A stretch of DNA of 64,000 bases from Arthrobacter sp. PsM3 (lineage in GTDB: Bacteria; Actinomycetota; Actinomycetes; Actinomycetales; Micrococcaceae): assembly GCF_030433895.1 (NCBI RefSeq), contig NZ_JARUXE010000011.1, positions 62,001 through 126,000 of the forward strand. The letters are read 5' to 3'. Position numbers and translations under genes: made by a program. The notes under the pieces are model-generated. The model ran no database searches. It saw only the letters and a list, made by a program, of their open reading frames with translations, and was not told where the DNA came from. Shown piece by piece: positions 52,774 through 61,036 of the stretch. Within the stretch, counting starts at the first letter, position 1, and every line of letters starts with the position of its first letter.

Positions 52774-53405
52774 GTAACGCCAGCAAACGACGTTCCGAAA
52801 ACCAGGCCATCGTCGCCGCCATCCGCGGCCGGCAGCAGGCTAAACAGCGTCGGTTCAATATCCTCGTCTACGGCGGCTTCGGCCTGGTCCTCGCCGCCAT
52901 CATCACCGCGGTCGCCCTCGCCGTCACCGGGTCAGTGCAGGAGCGGAACGCGGCCGCCGAGGCGGCCAAAAAGCCCATCGACGGGATCCAGGCCTTCGCC
53001 AATCTGTCCCGCAACCACGTCCAGGACGCCGTCGACTACCCGCAGCAGCCCGGCGTCGGAGGAGACCACTCCTCCGTCTGGACGAACTGCGGCATCTACA
53101 CCGATCCGGTCAACGAACAGCGCGCCGTCCATTCCCTGGAACACGGCGCCGTCTGGATTACCTACAACCCCGGGCTGCCGGCATCCGGGATCACTAGACT
53201 CACCACTCTGGCCAAAGACAAGCCCTACGTCCTGCTCAGCCCGGACAAAGACCAAAGGGCCCCGGTCACCGCGACCGCCTGGGGCACCCAGGTGGCGGTC
53301 CAGGACGCCGGGGACCCGCGCATCCCCGCCTTCATCGGCGCCTACGCCCAATCCCCGAAAGCACCGGAACCCGGCGCCGCCTGCACCGGCGGAACCAACG
53401 GCTAA
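52770..53405 (+). CDS. DUF3105 membrane-anchored protein
   Basis: 211 residues, overlapping lgt by 4 bp. A basic N-terminus, one hydrophobic span (ILVYGGFGLVLAAIITAVALAV, in part), then an extracytoplasmic DUF3105 domain with HVQDAVDYPQQPGVGGDHSS, WTNCGIYT and AVHSLEHGAVWITYNP. The His/Cys residues in this domain are candidates for metal contact. The family is common in actinobacterial copper operons with CtaG and Lgt; function is unknown. Confidence 0.85.
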   Translation: MSNASKRRSENQAIVAAIRGRQQAKQRRFNILVYGGFGLVLAAIITAVALAVTGSVQERNAAAEAAKKPIDGIQAFANLSRNHVQDAVDYPQQPGVGGDHSSVWTNCGIYTDPVNEQRAVHSLEHGAVWITYNPGLPASGITRLTTLAKDKPYVLLSPDKDQRAPVTATAWGTQVAVQDAGDPRIPAFIGAYAQSPKAPEPGAACTGGTNG

Positions 53406-53435
53406 GCACACCATCTCTCAAGCAAAGGAATCTCC

Positions 53436-53693
53436 ATGAAGAAATTCCACAAGCCCAAACCCGCGGCCGACTCCGAGTCCCGCTATCGCCGGCACCGGCG
53501 GCTCGTCCGGATCGGTCAGGTCCTCATGGCCACCGGCGCACTGGTCGCCATCAGCCACTGGATCGCCCACCTCGCACCCACAGGGCAGGGACCGGGCATC
53601 ACTGAGGACATATTCATTGGCTACCCCACCGGCGGCGTGCTGATCCTCATCGGCGCCGTCATCGCCGGACGCACCGAAACCAAGAAGCGCTGA
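53436..53693 (+). CDS. two-span membrane protein
   Basis: 85 residues. Basic N-terminus rich in Lys/Arg (YRRHRRLVRIG), then two hydrophobic spans (VLMATGALVAISHWIAHLA, TGGVLILIGAVIAGR) joined by a short loop. It lies 30 bp after DUF3105 and two bases before ctaG. A small accessory subunit for copper or oxidase assembly is plausible, but no family is recognised. Confidence 0.7.
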   Translation: MKKFHKPKPAADSESRYRRHRRLVRIGQVLMATGALVAISHWIAHLAPTGQGPGITEDIFIGYPTGGVLILIGAVIAGRTETKKR

Positions 53694-53695
53694 GC

Positions 53696-54604
53696 ATGCC
53701 GCCCTGGGACGTTGTCCTGTCATCGTGGACCCTGAACTGGCCGGCCCTGGCACTCCTGGTCCCCGCCGCCGGACTGTATGCCCGCGGCCTCCGCGCAGCC
53801 AGGCGCCGCGGGATCCACTGGCCGAGGCGGCGGACACTGACCTTCTACGTCCTGGGCCTGGGCAGCTTCGCTGCGCTCAGTTTCGGGTTCACCGGCGTCT
53901 ACAGCCACGACCTGCGCTGGGTCTTCACCCTGAAGATCACCTCATACCTGTTCATCGTCCCGCTCCTGGTCACCGCGGGCAAACCACTGACCCTTGCCAG
54001 GGAAACGCTGGGACCGGCCGGGGCGCAACGGCTCCGGATATTCCTGGGACACCCGGTGATGCGTTCGCTGAGCAATACCGTCGTGGCCGCGCTGCTGGGC
54101 CTGGGAATGTTCACCCTCTTCCTGACCCCCCTGTTCCATCCCCTAAGAACCGACCCGCTCTGGGACCTCGTCCTGACCGTTCTGGTGCCGCTAACAGGGA
54201 TGCTGATGGTGGTGCCGATCATCGAAGACGAGTCGGCCAAGGCCGTCAGCGCGCTGATCATCGTCGAATTCATCTACGTGTTCATCGAACTCGTCGCTGA
54301 TGCCGTGCCCGGGATCATGATGCGGATCAGTCCACAAATCCTGGACGGGGCAACCCAGGCCCTCACCGGGCATCCGGGCTGGCTTCCCGGACCGCTGCGG
54401 GACCAGCAGCTCGCCGGAGACCTGCTGTGGTTCCTGGCCGAAATCGTCGATGTGCCCCTGATCATCCTGATGTTCGTCAGGTTCGCCCGCAGCGACCGGA
54501 ACGAGGCGACCTCCTTCGACAGCCTCACCAACGAACAGCTCGAGGCGCTGAACCGCGAACACCTCAGTGGTCCGCACGCACCCCGCGGCGGGCGCGATGC
54601 GTAG
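53696..54604 (+). CDS. ctaG: CtaG-type cytochrome c oxidase assembly protein
   Basis: 302 residues with seven or so membrane spans. The motif SHDLRWVFTLKITSYLF and the later TPLFHPLRTDPLW, IEFIYVFIELVADAVPGIMM are those of the actinobacterial cytochrome c oxidase assembly factor of the caa3_CtaG family. It is thought to help deliver copper to the oxidase. It is the last gene of the plus-strand unit, and starts two bases after the small membrane protein gene. Its linkage to the copper chaperone genes supports a copper supply role. Confidence 0.88.
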   Translation: MPPWDVVLSSWTLNWPALALLVPAAGLYARGLRAARRRGIHWPRRRTLTFYVLGLGSFAALSFGFTGVYSHDLRWVFTLKITSYLFIVPLLVTAGKPLTLARETLGPAGAQRLRIFLGHPVMRSLSNTVVAALLGLGMFTLFLTPLFHPLRTDPLWDLVLTVLVPLTGMLMVVPIIEDESAKAVSALIIVEFIYVFIELVADAVPGIMMRISPQILDGATQALTGHPGWLPGPLRDQQLAGDLLWFLAEIVDVPLIILMFVRFARSDRNEATSFDSLTNEQLEALNREHLSGPHAPRGGRDA

Positions 54605-54648
54605 AGCCCTCTGCGCCCTGATTGTCCGGCGAACCGCGGAAAGCCCGC

Positions 54649-55443
54649 TCAGATGAACGCGGCGGGATTGACCGTCCGGCCGTTGACCATAACCTCGAAA
54701 TGGAGGTGGCATCCGGTGGAGTTCCCGGTCGTCCCCACACCGGCGATCAGCGCGCCGGCGGCTACGACCTGCCCGACGGAGACACCGATGCTCGCCAGGT
54801 GGTTATACGTGGATTTCAAGCCGTTGCCGTGGTCCACAACGATCCTGTTTCCGCCGCCGTACTGGCTCCAACCCGCCTCGAGCACCGTTCCAGCACCGGC
54901 GGCGAAGACCGCGGTGGAACACGCCCCGGTTAAGTCGATCCCGGTATGCCACTCACCGGATGCCCCGGTCAGCGGGTTCACCCTGAGACCAAAGGGGGAA
55001 CTGACATTCACGGAGGACAACGGCGCCCGCAACCCCATGCCCGGAACGGACGCCGGAGCCGGGCCAGCCCCCGGCCTGGTCGTTGTCGGAGCCCCGGCCG
55101 ACTGGGCGATTGGTGCAGGTGAAGCCTTCGGTGCAGGTGAGGAGCGGACGGCGGGCCGTTCAAAGGCGAGGCCGGCGCCTGCGGCCGCCGTGACCGCTGG
55201 CTGTTCAGCTGCCGTTGCCGAGGCGGCCGGGCGTTCCTGGGCGGCGTTCAGGCGGTCCGGATCGGCCTGCGCTGCGGAGAGCACCGTCATGGCAATCAGC
55301 CCCGTGACTGTCGCGGCGGCGCCAAATCGCTGCCCACGGCTTCCCCAGACGGCGGGCGGAAGGACGGCTGCCCTGTGGCGGCGCTTGGCAGGTGAGGACG
55401 CGGCAAAAGCGCGGCGGCGACCGTGTATACGGTGGGAAGGCAA
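54649..55443 (-). CDS. M23 peptidoglycan endopeptidase with c-di-AMP riboswitch
   Basis: 264 residues from a TTG at 55443, preceded by GAGAGGA at eight bases. The frame is open to 55563, but that part lies inside the riboswitch, so it is not translated. A hydrophobic stretch (FGAAATVTGLIAMTVLSAAQ) serves as signal; the linker is Ala/Pro-rich; the M23 domain has EWHTGIDLTGAC, YNHLASIGV and GCHLHFEVMVNG for the zinc and catalytic sites. It cleaves glycine or D-Ala crosslinks of the wall. It converges on ctaG and is, with the NlpC/P60 gene, one of two wall hydrolases inside the copper island. Confidence 0.85.
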   Translation of the reverse strand: MPSHRIHGRRRAFAASSPAKRRHRAAVLPPAVWGSRGQRFGAAATVTGLIAMTVLSAAQADPDRLNAAQERPAASATAAEQPAVTAAAGAGLAFERPAVRSSPAPKASPAPIAQSAGAPTTTRPGAGPAPASVPGMGLRAPLSSVNVSSPFGLRVNPLTGASGEWHTGIDLTGACSTAVFAAGAGTVLEAGWSQYGGGNRIVVDHGNGLKSTYNHLASIGVSVGQVVAAGALIAGVGTTGNSTGCHLHFEVMVNGRTVNPAAFI

Positions 55444-55460
55444 AACGCGAGTCCTCTCGG

Positions 55461-55620
55461 CGCCGGCGAAGTTAGCTGTCGGGTTCGGACGAGTGGGCTG
55501 TCCGGCCCGCTTCGCCAGCCGCCGCCGCACAGGCGTGTACTCACAGAGCCGGCTCAACCCCAAGGCGCGCTATGGCGCCGTTTGTGGGTCCTCCGCCCCC
55601 GCCAGAAGACTGAAAGTTCA
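55461..55620 (-). promoter_or_regulatory. c-di-AMP (ydaO/yuaA-type) riboswitch, second copy
   Basis: The minus-strand leader reads TTGGGGTTGAGCC (55563-55551), then TCCGAACCCGACAGCTAAC (55489-55471), the core blocks of the ydaO class, followed by TTCGCCGGCG. It sits immediately ahead of the TTG start at 55443. The 5' boundary is approximate. It is related to, but not a copy of, the leader at 46297-46474. Confidence 0.88.
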
Positions 55621-55657
55621 TGGACCGCCGGCGGGGCTTGGCGAAGCGGCCTCACGC

Positions 55658-55674
55658 ATACCCGTGAGGGGTAT
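55658..55674. promoter_or_regulatory. CsoR-box-like palindrome upstream of the tlpA-like gene
   Basis: ATACCCGTGAGGGGTAT, the weakest of three CsoR-type palindromes, lies 62 bp before the ATG at 55737. It predicts copper control of the TlpA-like and perhaps the Csp genes. Confidence 0.7.
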
Positions 55675-55736
55675 GTATTGCGTCAACCCTATCCAACCTG
55701 GCCTCGAAGTTACAATTCCGTTATCAAAGGATAGCC

Positions 55737-56396
55737 ATGCATAAACCCAGCCGCCGGACACCGCCGGCCCCCGCTCCCCGGGCTCTGGAGACATTGCCGG
55801 GTTTCTCCCGGCGCCGCCTGCTTTCGTCAGCTCTTCTGGGCGCACTGGCCGCCCCGGTTCTCGTAGGATGCGCCTACGGCGACCCCCTCGCCCAGCAGGC
55901 CAAAGCCGGTGACAACAAGAACTACATCGCCGGGGACGGCTCCGTCACCGAATATGCCGCGGCCGAGCGGAAGCCACCGGTGGTAGTAACGGGCGAACAG
56001 TACGACGGGACGGTCGTTAACTCCGGTGACTGGGCCGGAAAAGTGATTGTCCTGAACTTCTGGTATGCCGCATGCGCCCCGTGCCGGCTCGAAGCTCCCC
56101 GGCTGGAAGCACTCTGGAACGAGTTCCAACCACAGAATGTCCTCTTCTACGGCGTGAACGTCCGCGACGAGGAAGCCGCCGCTGTTGCCTTCGAGCGGAC
56201 CTTCGGAATCACCTACCCCAGCATGCAGGACAAAAACGGGGGCATTCTGCTGGCCATGACCCAGTACGTGCCGCCGCAGGCGGTCCCGACCACCCTCGTA
56301 CTCGACAGACAGGGACGGGTCGCCGCCAGGATCCTCGGCCTGGCCGATCAAAGCATCCTCAAATCCCTCATCGCAGCCGCCGTGGCCGGCGGCTAG
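55737..56396 (+). CDS. TlpA/ResA-like thioredoxin-fold lipoprotein
   Basis: 219 residues. Tat-like motif SRRRLLSSALLG at 24-35 and lipobox Cys45 (LVGCAYG). A thioredoxin-like domain has VIVLNFWYAACAPCRLEA with the active Cys113 and Cys116, the usual WxxxC-x-x-C replaced by YAACAPC. It probably reduces disulfides or copper ligands outside the cell membrane, with CcdA as its electron source. Its promoter carries a CsoR-like box, so it belongs to the copper regulon. The Csp-type gene follows in the same direction after 198 bp. Confidence 0.88.
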   Translation: MHKPSRRTPPAPAPRALETLPGFSRRRLLSSALLGALAAPVLVGCAYGDPLAQQAKAGDNKNYIAGDGSVTEYAAAERKPPVVVTGEQYDGTVVNSGDWAGKVIVLNFWYAACAPCRLEAPRLEALWNEFQPQNVLFYGVNVRDEEAAAVAFERTFGITYPSMQDKNGGILLAMTQYVPPQAVPTTLVLDRQGRVAARILGLADQSILKSLIAAAVAGG

Positions 56397-56594
56397 CCCG
56401 GAATCGTTTGCTCCAGGAATGCGGGGGAAGGAAGCGCGTGGGAGATCGGAAGGTCCTGGTGAAGATGTCCGAGTTAGCGGGTCGTTGGCCTCCAAGGGCC
56501 GCAGAGTTATTGTGGAGGCGGCGGCCGGCTCCAGCCCGCCGCTCACGTCACCACCAGCGACAGGAGAAGCACAACGAGCCATCACATCAGTGCG

Positions 56595-56984
56595 ATGCTT
56601 GACGCCCACCCGACGGAGCCGGGCTCCATCGAGAGGAACAAACTCGCCGAATGCATCACTGCATGCTTTCAATGTGCCCAGGCCTGTACGGCCTGCGCTG
56701 ACGCCTGCATGGGCGAGCACATGGTTTCGGATCTGATCACTTGCATCCGCACGGATCTGGACTGCGCTGACATCTGTGGCGCGACCGGCAGCGTCCTGTC
56801 CCGCCAGACAGGAACCAACGAGGGCGTCCTCCGAGCGGTTCTTGAGGCCTGCCGTGCTGCCTGCGGCGCCTGCGGCGAAGAATGCGAGCGGCACGCGGAC
56901 ATGCACGAGCACTGCAGGATCTGCGCCGAGGCGTGCCGTCGGTGCGAAGCCGCCTGCACAGAACTCCTGGCAGCCCTGGCCTGA
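56595..56984 (+). CDS. four-helix bundle copper storage protein (Csp/DUF326)
   Basis: 129 residues with 18 Cys, spaced mostly as CxxC or CxxxC along four helices (ECITACFQCAQACTACADAC, VLEACRAACGACGEEC, CRICAEACRRCEAAC). This pattern is that of DUF326/Csp proteins, whose buried thiols bind many Cu(I). No signal peptide, so it is the cytoplasmic Csp3-like class. His residues appear near the bundle end (ERHADMHEHC). The start ATG at 56595 lacks a strong ribosome site, but the family similarity starts close to it. It would buffer excess copper alongside CopZ. Confidence 0.88.
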   Translation: MLDAHPTEPGSIERNKLAECITACFQCAQACTACADACMGEHMVSDLITCIRTDLDCADICGATGSVLSRQTGTNEGVLRAVLEACRAACGACGEECERHADMHEHCRICAEACRRCEAACTELLAALA

Positions 56985-57229
56985 GCATCACCGATACGCG
57001 CCGAAGTCCGAAAGCATGGCAACCCGCGGGTCTGAACTTTGCGCCCACGACAGATCCGGTCGGAACTTCACCTTCAGCCCGGACAAGGCCAGCGATGCCC
57101 GGACAGGGCCGGAGATGAACGAGACTAGCCAGTTCCGGTGTCCCGGTGGTGTTTCCTTGGCCAAATTCAGCTGCCCAAACGTTGGTCTGGAGTAACGCCT
57201 GCGCTGGCGGCGTTCACCGGGTGAAGCCC

Positions 57230-57493
57230 TTAGTCTGCGGTGTCGCCGGCATCTCCGGCGTCACTGAGCTGCCCGCGGTAGCGAACACGCCGGATCCGCC
57301 GTGTCATGGACACCATCAGCAGAATGACGGCGATGACCATGAAGGCCGTCATCACGAAGCCAAGAAGCCCGGGCGTAATCTGGTCAGCAGTCAAGCCAGC
57401 ACGAAGGCCCCCATCGCCCGGGGACGGCGACGGCGACACAGTCAGGACCGTGAGTCCGCGGGCCAGGAACACGGCCATCAATCTCGACCCCAC
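57230..57493 (-). CDS. small membrane protein
   Basis: 87 residues from a GTG at 57493, or 82 from an ATG at 57478 (MAVFLARG). Short N-terminal hydrophobic stretch, a Pro/Ser/Gly linker (SPSPSPGDGGLRAGL) and one strong span (LLGFVMTAFMVIAVILLMVSM), followed by a basic tail (TRRIRRVRYRG) and a repeated GDAGD ending. No family recognised. It has no close co-directional neighbour. Confidence 0.5.
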   Translation of the reverse strand: MGSRLMAVFLARGLTVLTVSPSPSPGDGGLRAGLTADQITPGLLGFVMTAFMVIAVILLMVSMTRRIRRVRYRGQLSDAGDAGDTAD

Positions 57494-57938
57494 AGCAGAT
57501 TGTCTCCCGATGCCGGGTCATGCCAAAAAGCAGGAGCGGGTTGGCGGCGTGTGCGGGTACTTCCAGAGCCGGTGCTCATGACGGAGTGTCCTTGTCGGTT
57601 GTGGAGACGTGAATCAGGATCCTGGCTTGTCCCGCTTTCGCCCTCCGGAGAGCCGGCGGGTTTGGGCTCCGGGCATACGGAAACAATACCGGTCAGCCGG
57701 CGTGAGCGAGGACGACACAGACGGCGCTACTTCGTTACTGCTCGTAGATGCGCGCCCGCGGGTTCAAAGCCGATATGTTGCGTGTCGGCTTACCGCCCGT
57801 CCCCTGTAGCACTGCCGGCCCGGGAACGATGGAAGACTCCCCCAGCAACCCCGCGGCGTGTCACCAGGCACCATTTGCCGGCCTTACGCAAAAGTCCCGT
57901 ATTCTCGGTCGGGTCCCCTGCTGCGAAGGTCATCAAGC
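57494..57938. other. gap upstream of the M23 gene
   Basis: 445 bp with only short, unsupported frames on both strands. It should hold the promoter of the M23 gene; no ydaO-type leader is recognisable here, unlike the two hydrolase genes in the copper island. Confidence 0.45.
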
Positions 57939-59333
57939 ATGCGTTCCATCTCCGGAGTTACACCGGGTCCGTCTTCCCTTCCGTCGCCCGGCCCCCGCCG
58001 TGTCAGGTTCGCCGTCCGCGTCTTGGTGGCCGGCCTCCTGTTCAGTGCTTTGGGTGGCACGGGGGCGCAGGCTGAAAATCTGCAGGACACGCAGTCGCAG
58101 CTGGAGGATCAGGCGGCACAAGTCCAGGAATCGTTGGAGTTCGTGGACTCGTCGCTCGTTGCCACCGCTTCGCAGCTTGCCACCTACCAAGCCCGGATGC
58201 CGGCGGCAGAGCAGACGGTCGCCGAAGCGCAGTCCCGGGTGGCAGCCGCGGCCCGTGAAGTCGATGCATATACCCTGCGCATATCCGCCGCCGAACAGAC
58301 ACTGGCCGACATAGACCGCGAACTGGGACAAAGCCGGAAGGCGATGGCGGAGAGCCAGAAGATGGTAGGACAGATAGCTACCGATGCCTACAAACGCGGA
58401 GGCGTACCCCAAGACCTCAGCCTCTTCTTCGGCACCGGAGACCTGGCAGAAGCCGCGGACAGTATCAGCCACACCGAACAGGCCCTGAAGGCCCAGAATG
58501 CTGCCGTCTCCGAAATCCGGGACAAGAGATCGGTGGATGAGAACTCCCAGAACAGGCTCTCAGCAGTGCGCCAGGAAATTGCGAACCTGAAGCAGCAAGC
58601 CGAGACGGCCCTGAAAGCTGAGCAGGCCGCCCGGGCCAAAGCCACCGCCGCCAAAGAAGACCTCGATCAGCTGATTACATCGACCACGGCAACGGCACAA
58701 GATCTAGCCGCCAAGAAACCTCAGATCATGGCCGAACTGGCGTCCGTCAAAGCCCAGCAGCAGGCCATCGCGGCTCAAATTGCTGAAAACCAACGCCGCG
58801 AACGCGAAGCCTGGCTGGCCGAGCAGGCGGCGAAGGCCCAGGCCGCTGCCCGGACCCCGCAGGGGCAGAACCCCGCCCCGCGGCAGGCTCCTGCGCCAGG
58901 GAATCCTTCTTCGTTCGGGATCAGCCGCCCTTTTGGCGCGGGAGTTCCGATCACGTCCGGCTTTGGCTGGCGCGCTACTCCTCCGGGGACGATCGACTTC
59001 CTGGGCACGGGCAGTTATCTCCACTCCGGTATTGATTTCGGTGTGGGTTGCGGCACCCCGGTCTATGCTGCGGCCTCCGGAACCGTCACGACTGCCGGCT
59101 GGACCAACGGCGGCGGCGGCTTCACCGTCATGGTTTCCCACGGCGTGGTCCAAGGCAACGCACTCACCACGATCCTGTACCACAACAGCAGCGTCACTGT
59201 ATCGGCCGGGCAGAGGGTGGACAAGGGCCAACTCATTGCCTACTCGGGCAGCAGCGGAAATTCCACGGGATGCCACGCTCACTTCGAAACGTGGCTCAAT
59301 GGATCGCCTGTGGACCCCCTGGGCCTTCTCTGA
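57939..59333 (+). CDS. EnvC/PcsB-like M23 peptidase with coiled coil
   Basis: 464 residues from the ATG at 57939 (GAAGG upstream). A Tat-less signal peptide (VRVLVAGLLFSALGGTGAQA) is followed by about 250 residues of Gln/Ala/Glu-rich coiled coil (e.g. QDTQSQLEDQAAQVQESL, LKQQAETALKAEQAARAK), then a Pro/Ala linker and a C-terminal M23 domain (ITSGFGWRATPPG, YLHSGIDFGVGCGTPV, GCHAHFETWLNG). The coiled coil plus M23 is the layout of division-associated wall hydrolases activated by FtsEX. No FtsEX gene is here, so it may act alone. Confidence 0.88.
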   Translation: MRSISGVTPGPSSLPSPGPRRVRFAVRVLVAGLLFSALGGTGAQAENLQDTQSQLEDQAAQVQESLEFVDSSLVATASQLATYQARMPAAEQTVAEAQSRVAAAAREVDAYTLRISAAEQTLADIDRELGQSRKAMAESQKMVGQIATDAYKRGGVPQDLSLFFGTGDLAEAADSISHTEQALKAQNAAVSEIRDKRSVDENSQNRLSAVRQEIANLKQQAETALKAEQAARAKATAAKEDLDQLITSTTATAQDLAAKKPQIMAELASVKAQQQAIAAQIAENQRREREAWLAEQAAKAQAAARTPQGQNPAPRQAPAPGNPSSFGISRPFGAGVPITSGFGWRATPPGTIDFLGTGSYLHSGIDFGVGCGTPVYAAASGTVTTAGWTNGGGGFTVMVSHGVVQGNALTTILYHNSSVTVSAGQRVDKGQLIAYSGSSGNSTGCHAHFETWLNGSPVDPLGLL

Positions 59334-59445
59334 CCCGTCCCGTGCCCAAAAGCAGCGTTGGCCGGAGACAGCCGGTGACTCACCTGCGTGGAGGCCCGGC
59401 CGGGCGCTGAAGCGGTTTGCAGGAGCGGCTTGTAAACTGAGGAAC

Positions 59446-59652
59446 ATGCCGCTGCCGAAAACCCCGCTCTTCGACCGAGCGGCGACGTCCGGCGGAATCC
59501 CGAAGTTCATGGCAGTCAGCATCACAGCCGGCGTCCTCGCCGGGCTGTTCATCGTGGAGGCGGCGATGTGCCGCGTCGAACGGCGGGGGAATGTGGGTGC
59601 GGGCCTGACCTGCTGCCGGCAGACCCGGACGCGTCATAGGCTATATCTGTGA
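59446..59652 (+). CDS. small membrane protein resembling the N-terminus of a class A PBP
   Basis: 68 residues from the ATG at 59446 with TGAGGA upstream. The opening LPKTPLFDRAATSGG followed by a hydrophobic span (FMAVSITAGVLAGLFIVEAA) resembles the cytoplasmic start and membrane anchor of Arthrobacter penicillin-binding proteins, but the transglycosylase part is missing and a Cys-containing tail follows. Its TGA overlaps the GTG of the next gene by 4 bp (GTGA), which suggests it is translated and coupled rather than a dead fragment. It could be a truncated relic or a small anchor protein. Confidence 0.45.
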   Translation: MPLPKTPLFDRAATSGGIPKFMAVSITAGVLAGLFIVEAAMCRVERRGNVGAGLTCCRQTRTRHRLYL

Positions 59653-60146
59653 AAACCGGAGACATCTGGGTCACGGATCCGGCGACCCTGCGCGACGTGG
59701 TCCTGGACCGGGGAGCGGTGCACGCGCTGCTCGGAGATTGCACCCCTCTGGAACAGGTGTGGATCCTTTCCCTGCTGGGGCGGGACGAGGAAGCAGTTGC
59801 CGCCGGCCTGGCCCTGCTGGCCGCCTCCCCGGACCGGCTCCGGCCGCTGCTCGTACTCGCCAAGACTTATCAGCGCCAGTACCGCTGGCACGATGCGGCG
59901 AGACTGCAGGAAGAGGCCCTGCGGCTGACCCGCACGCCTGCTGCAGAAGCCCTCGTCCGCCACCACATCGGCAGACGGCTCTTCGATGAAGCCCGGTACC
60001 GTGATGCCGCGGCCGAATTTGAGTGGGCCCAGGATCTCTACCGGGCCGCCGGCCGGGAGCGCCTCGCACGCGACTCCGCGCGGGCCATGGACCGCGCACG
60101 CGAAGTTTATGCGCAAGCCGCATTTCCGGACGGCCAGCAAGTGTGA
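59649..60146 (+). CDS. TPR-like helical repeat protein
   Basis: 165 residues from a GTG at 59649. Helix-turn-helix repeats of about 34 residues typical of tetratricopeptides: DEEAVAAGLALLAASPDRLR, RPLLVLAKTYQRQYRWHDAARLQEEA, RRLFDEARYRDAAAEFEWAQ, given in part. It has no signal peptide or membrane segment and probably mediates protein contacts. The overlap with the small membrane gene upstream suggests a functional pair. Confidence 0.75.
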   Translation: MKTGDIWVTDPATLRDVVLDRGAVHALLGDCTPLEQVWILSLLGRDEEAVAAGLALLAASPDRLRPLLVLAKTYQRQYRWHDAARLQEEALRLTRTPAAEALVRHHIGRRLFDEARYRDAAAEFEWAQDLYRAAGRERLARDSARAMDRAREVYAQAAFPDGQQV

Positions 60147-60379
60147 GGATCCGCGGGGGGAGCTGCACCCGGTAAGGCTACCCACGCCGGTAAAGCCCAC
60201 CCCTGCACGGCCTTTTGCTAAGTTCCAGTCCTCTGATTCACCGGTGGATCCGGGCCCGACAATCCACGCTGTCACGTCGCAACTTCCACTGTCGATTCTT
60301 TGCGCGGAACTGAGTTACGCAACGTTCTGAGTATGTAAATCTGATCGGGACCCACTAGGACCGGCTTCAACTGTCGTAT

Positions 60380-60577
60380 TTGCATCTTATGGGCCCGGTC
60401 CACGGTGCCCTGTTCGTCGCCTACGTTCTTCTGACCCTCTTCCTGTGGCGCAAAAATGGGTGGACCGGCCGGCTGCTGGCCATTGTTCTTGTGGATTCGG
60501 TGCTGCCGACGGGCGGTTTTTGGGTTGCCAGACGAGCGGATCTGGACGCACGGAGGGTCCCCGTACCGATCCCGTGA
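60380..60577 (+). pseudogene. DUF3817 fragment
   Basis: Only 65 residues from a TTG at 60380, matching the C-terminal half of the membrane family DUF3817 (MGPVHGALFVAYVLLTLFLW, then a span ending in ARRADLDA). The N-terminal membrane span of the family is absent, and an in-frame TAG lies nine codons upstream, so the gene is truncated. Confidence 0.65.
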
Positions 60578-60714
60578 CTCAGCCAACCCCTGGGTCGTTC
60601 GGCAGGCCTCAGCGGGGAAACGTGCACGCTCAGGTCTCTGGCAGGCCGCCCAGGGCGATGCAGATCGGCGGTTGAAATGGCTTGTTCTCTCGCCGGTTTT
60701 CGTTAAGGTCGTCT

Positions 60715-60790
60715 GTAGTGCAGGTATCGAGCGTGCAAATCAGGGATCGGCCGAGTGCCGGTTGCCGGCCGGGCCGAAAATCGTTTCGCA
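60715..60790 (-). pseudogene. tiny remnant of the gene family at the right edge
   Basis: Plus-strand 60717-60776 resembles 63768-63826 (GCAGGTATCG...GCAAATCAG...TGCCGGT shared with interruptions). On the minus strand one frame reads PDLHARYLHYRRP, like ADLHVRYLPYGQL in the partial gene at 63676-63999. The similarity is about 60 bp and frameshifted. Confidence 0.5.
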
Positions 60791-60795
60791 GGCAT

Positions 60796-60829
60796 CCGTA
60801 GGCCATCCCGGGAGCGGGATGGCCTACGG
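60796..60829. terminator. perfect hairpin
   Basis: CCGTAGGCCATCCCG (60796-60810) and CGGGATGGCCTACGG (60815-60829) pair perfectly around a GGAG loop. It could end transcription from the left; there is no U-tract. Confidence 0.7.
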
Positions 60830-61036
60830 GTTCCCCAGACGAAGACGTGTGGGCGGGCGTGCTAACTAAATCCTTCGGCACTTCACCACTGGCTGGAGGC
60901 TGGAGGATTCCGCGGGGTGAAGGTCAACGCCGGGACGCACACTCGTGTGACGCCTACAGTAGTCAGCGGGACGTGCGCGCCGGACGCCCGTACCCCGTGA
61001 TCGACCTGATTCACAACTCCACAAAGGAAATTGAAA

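Noticed and set aside
55444-55563. N-terminal extension of the M23 protein to 55563
   Set aside because: This stretch coincides with the c-di-AMP riboswitch core, so it is leader RNA rather than protein.
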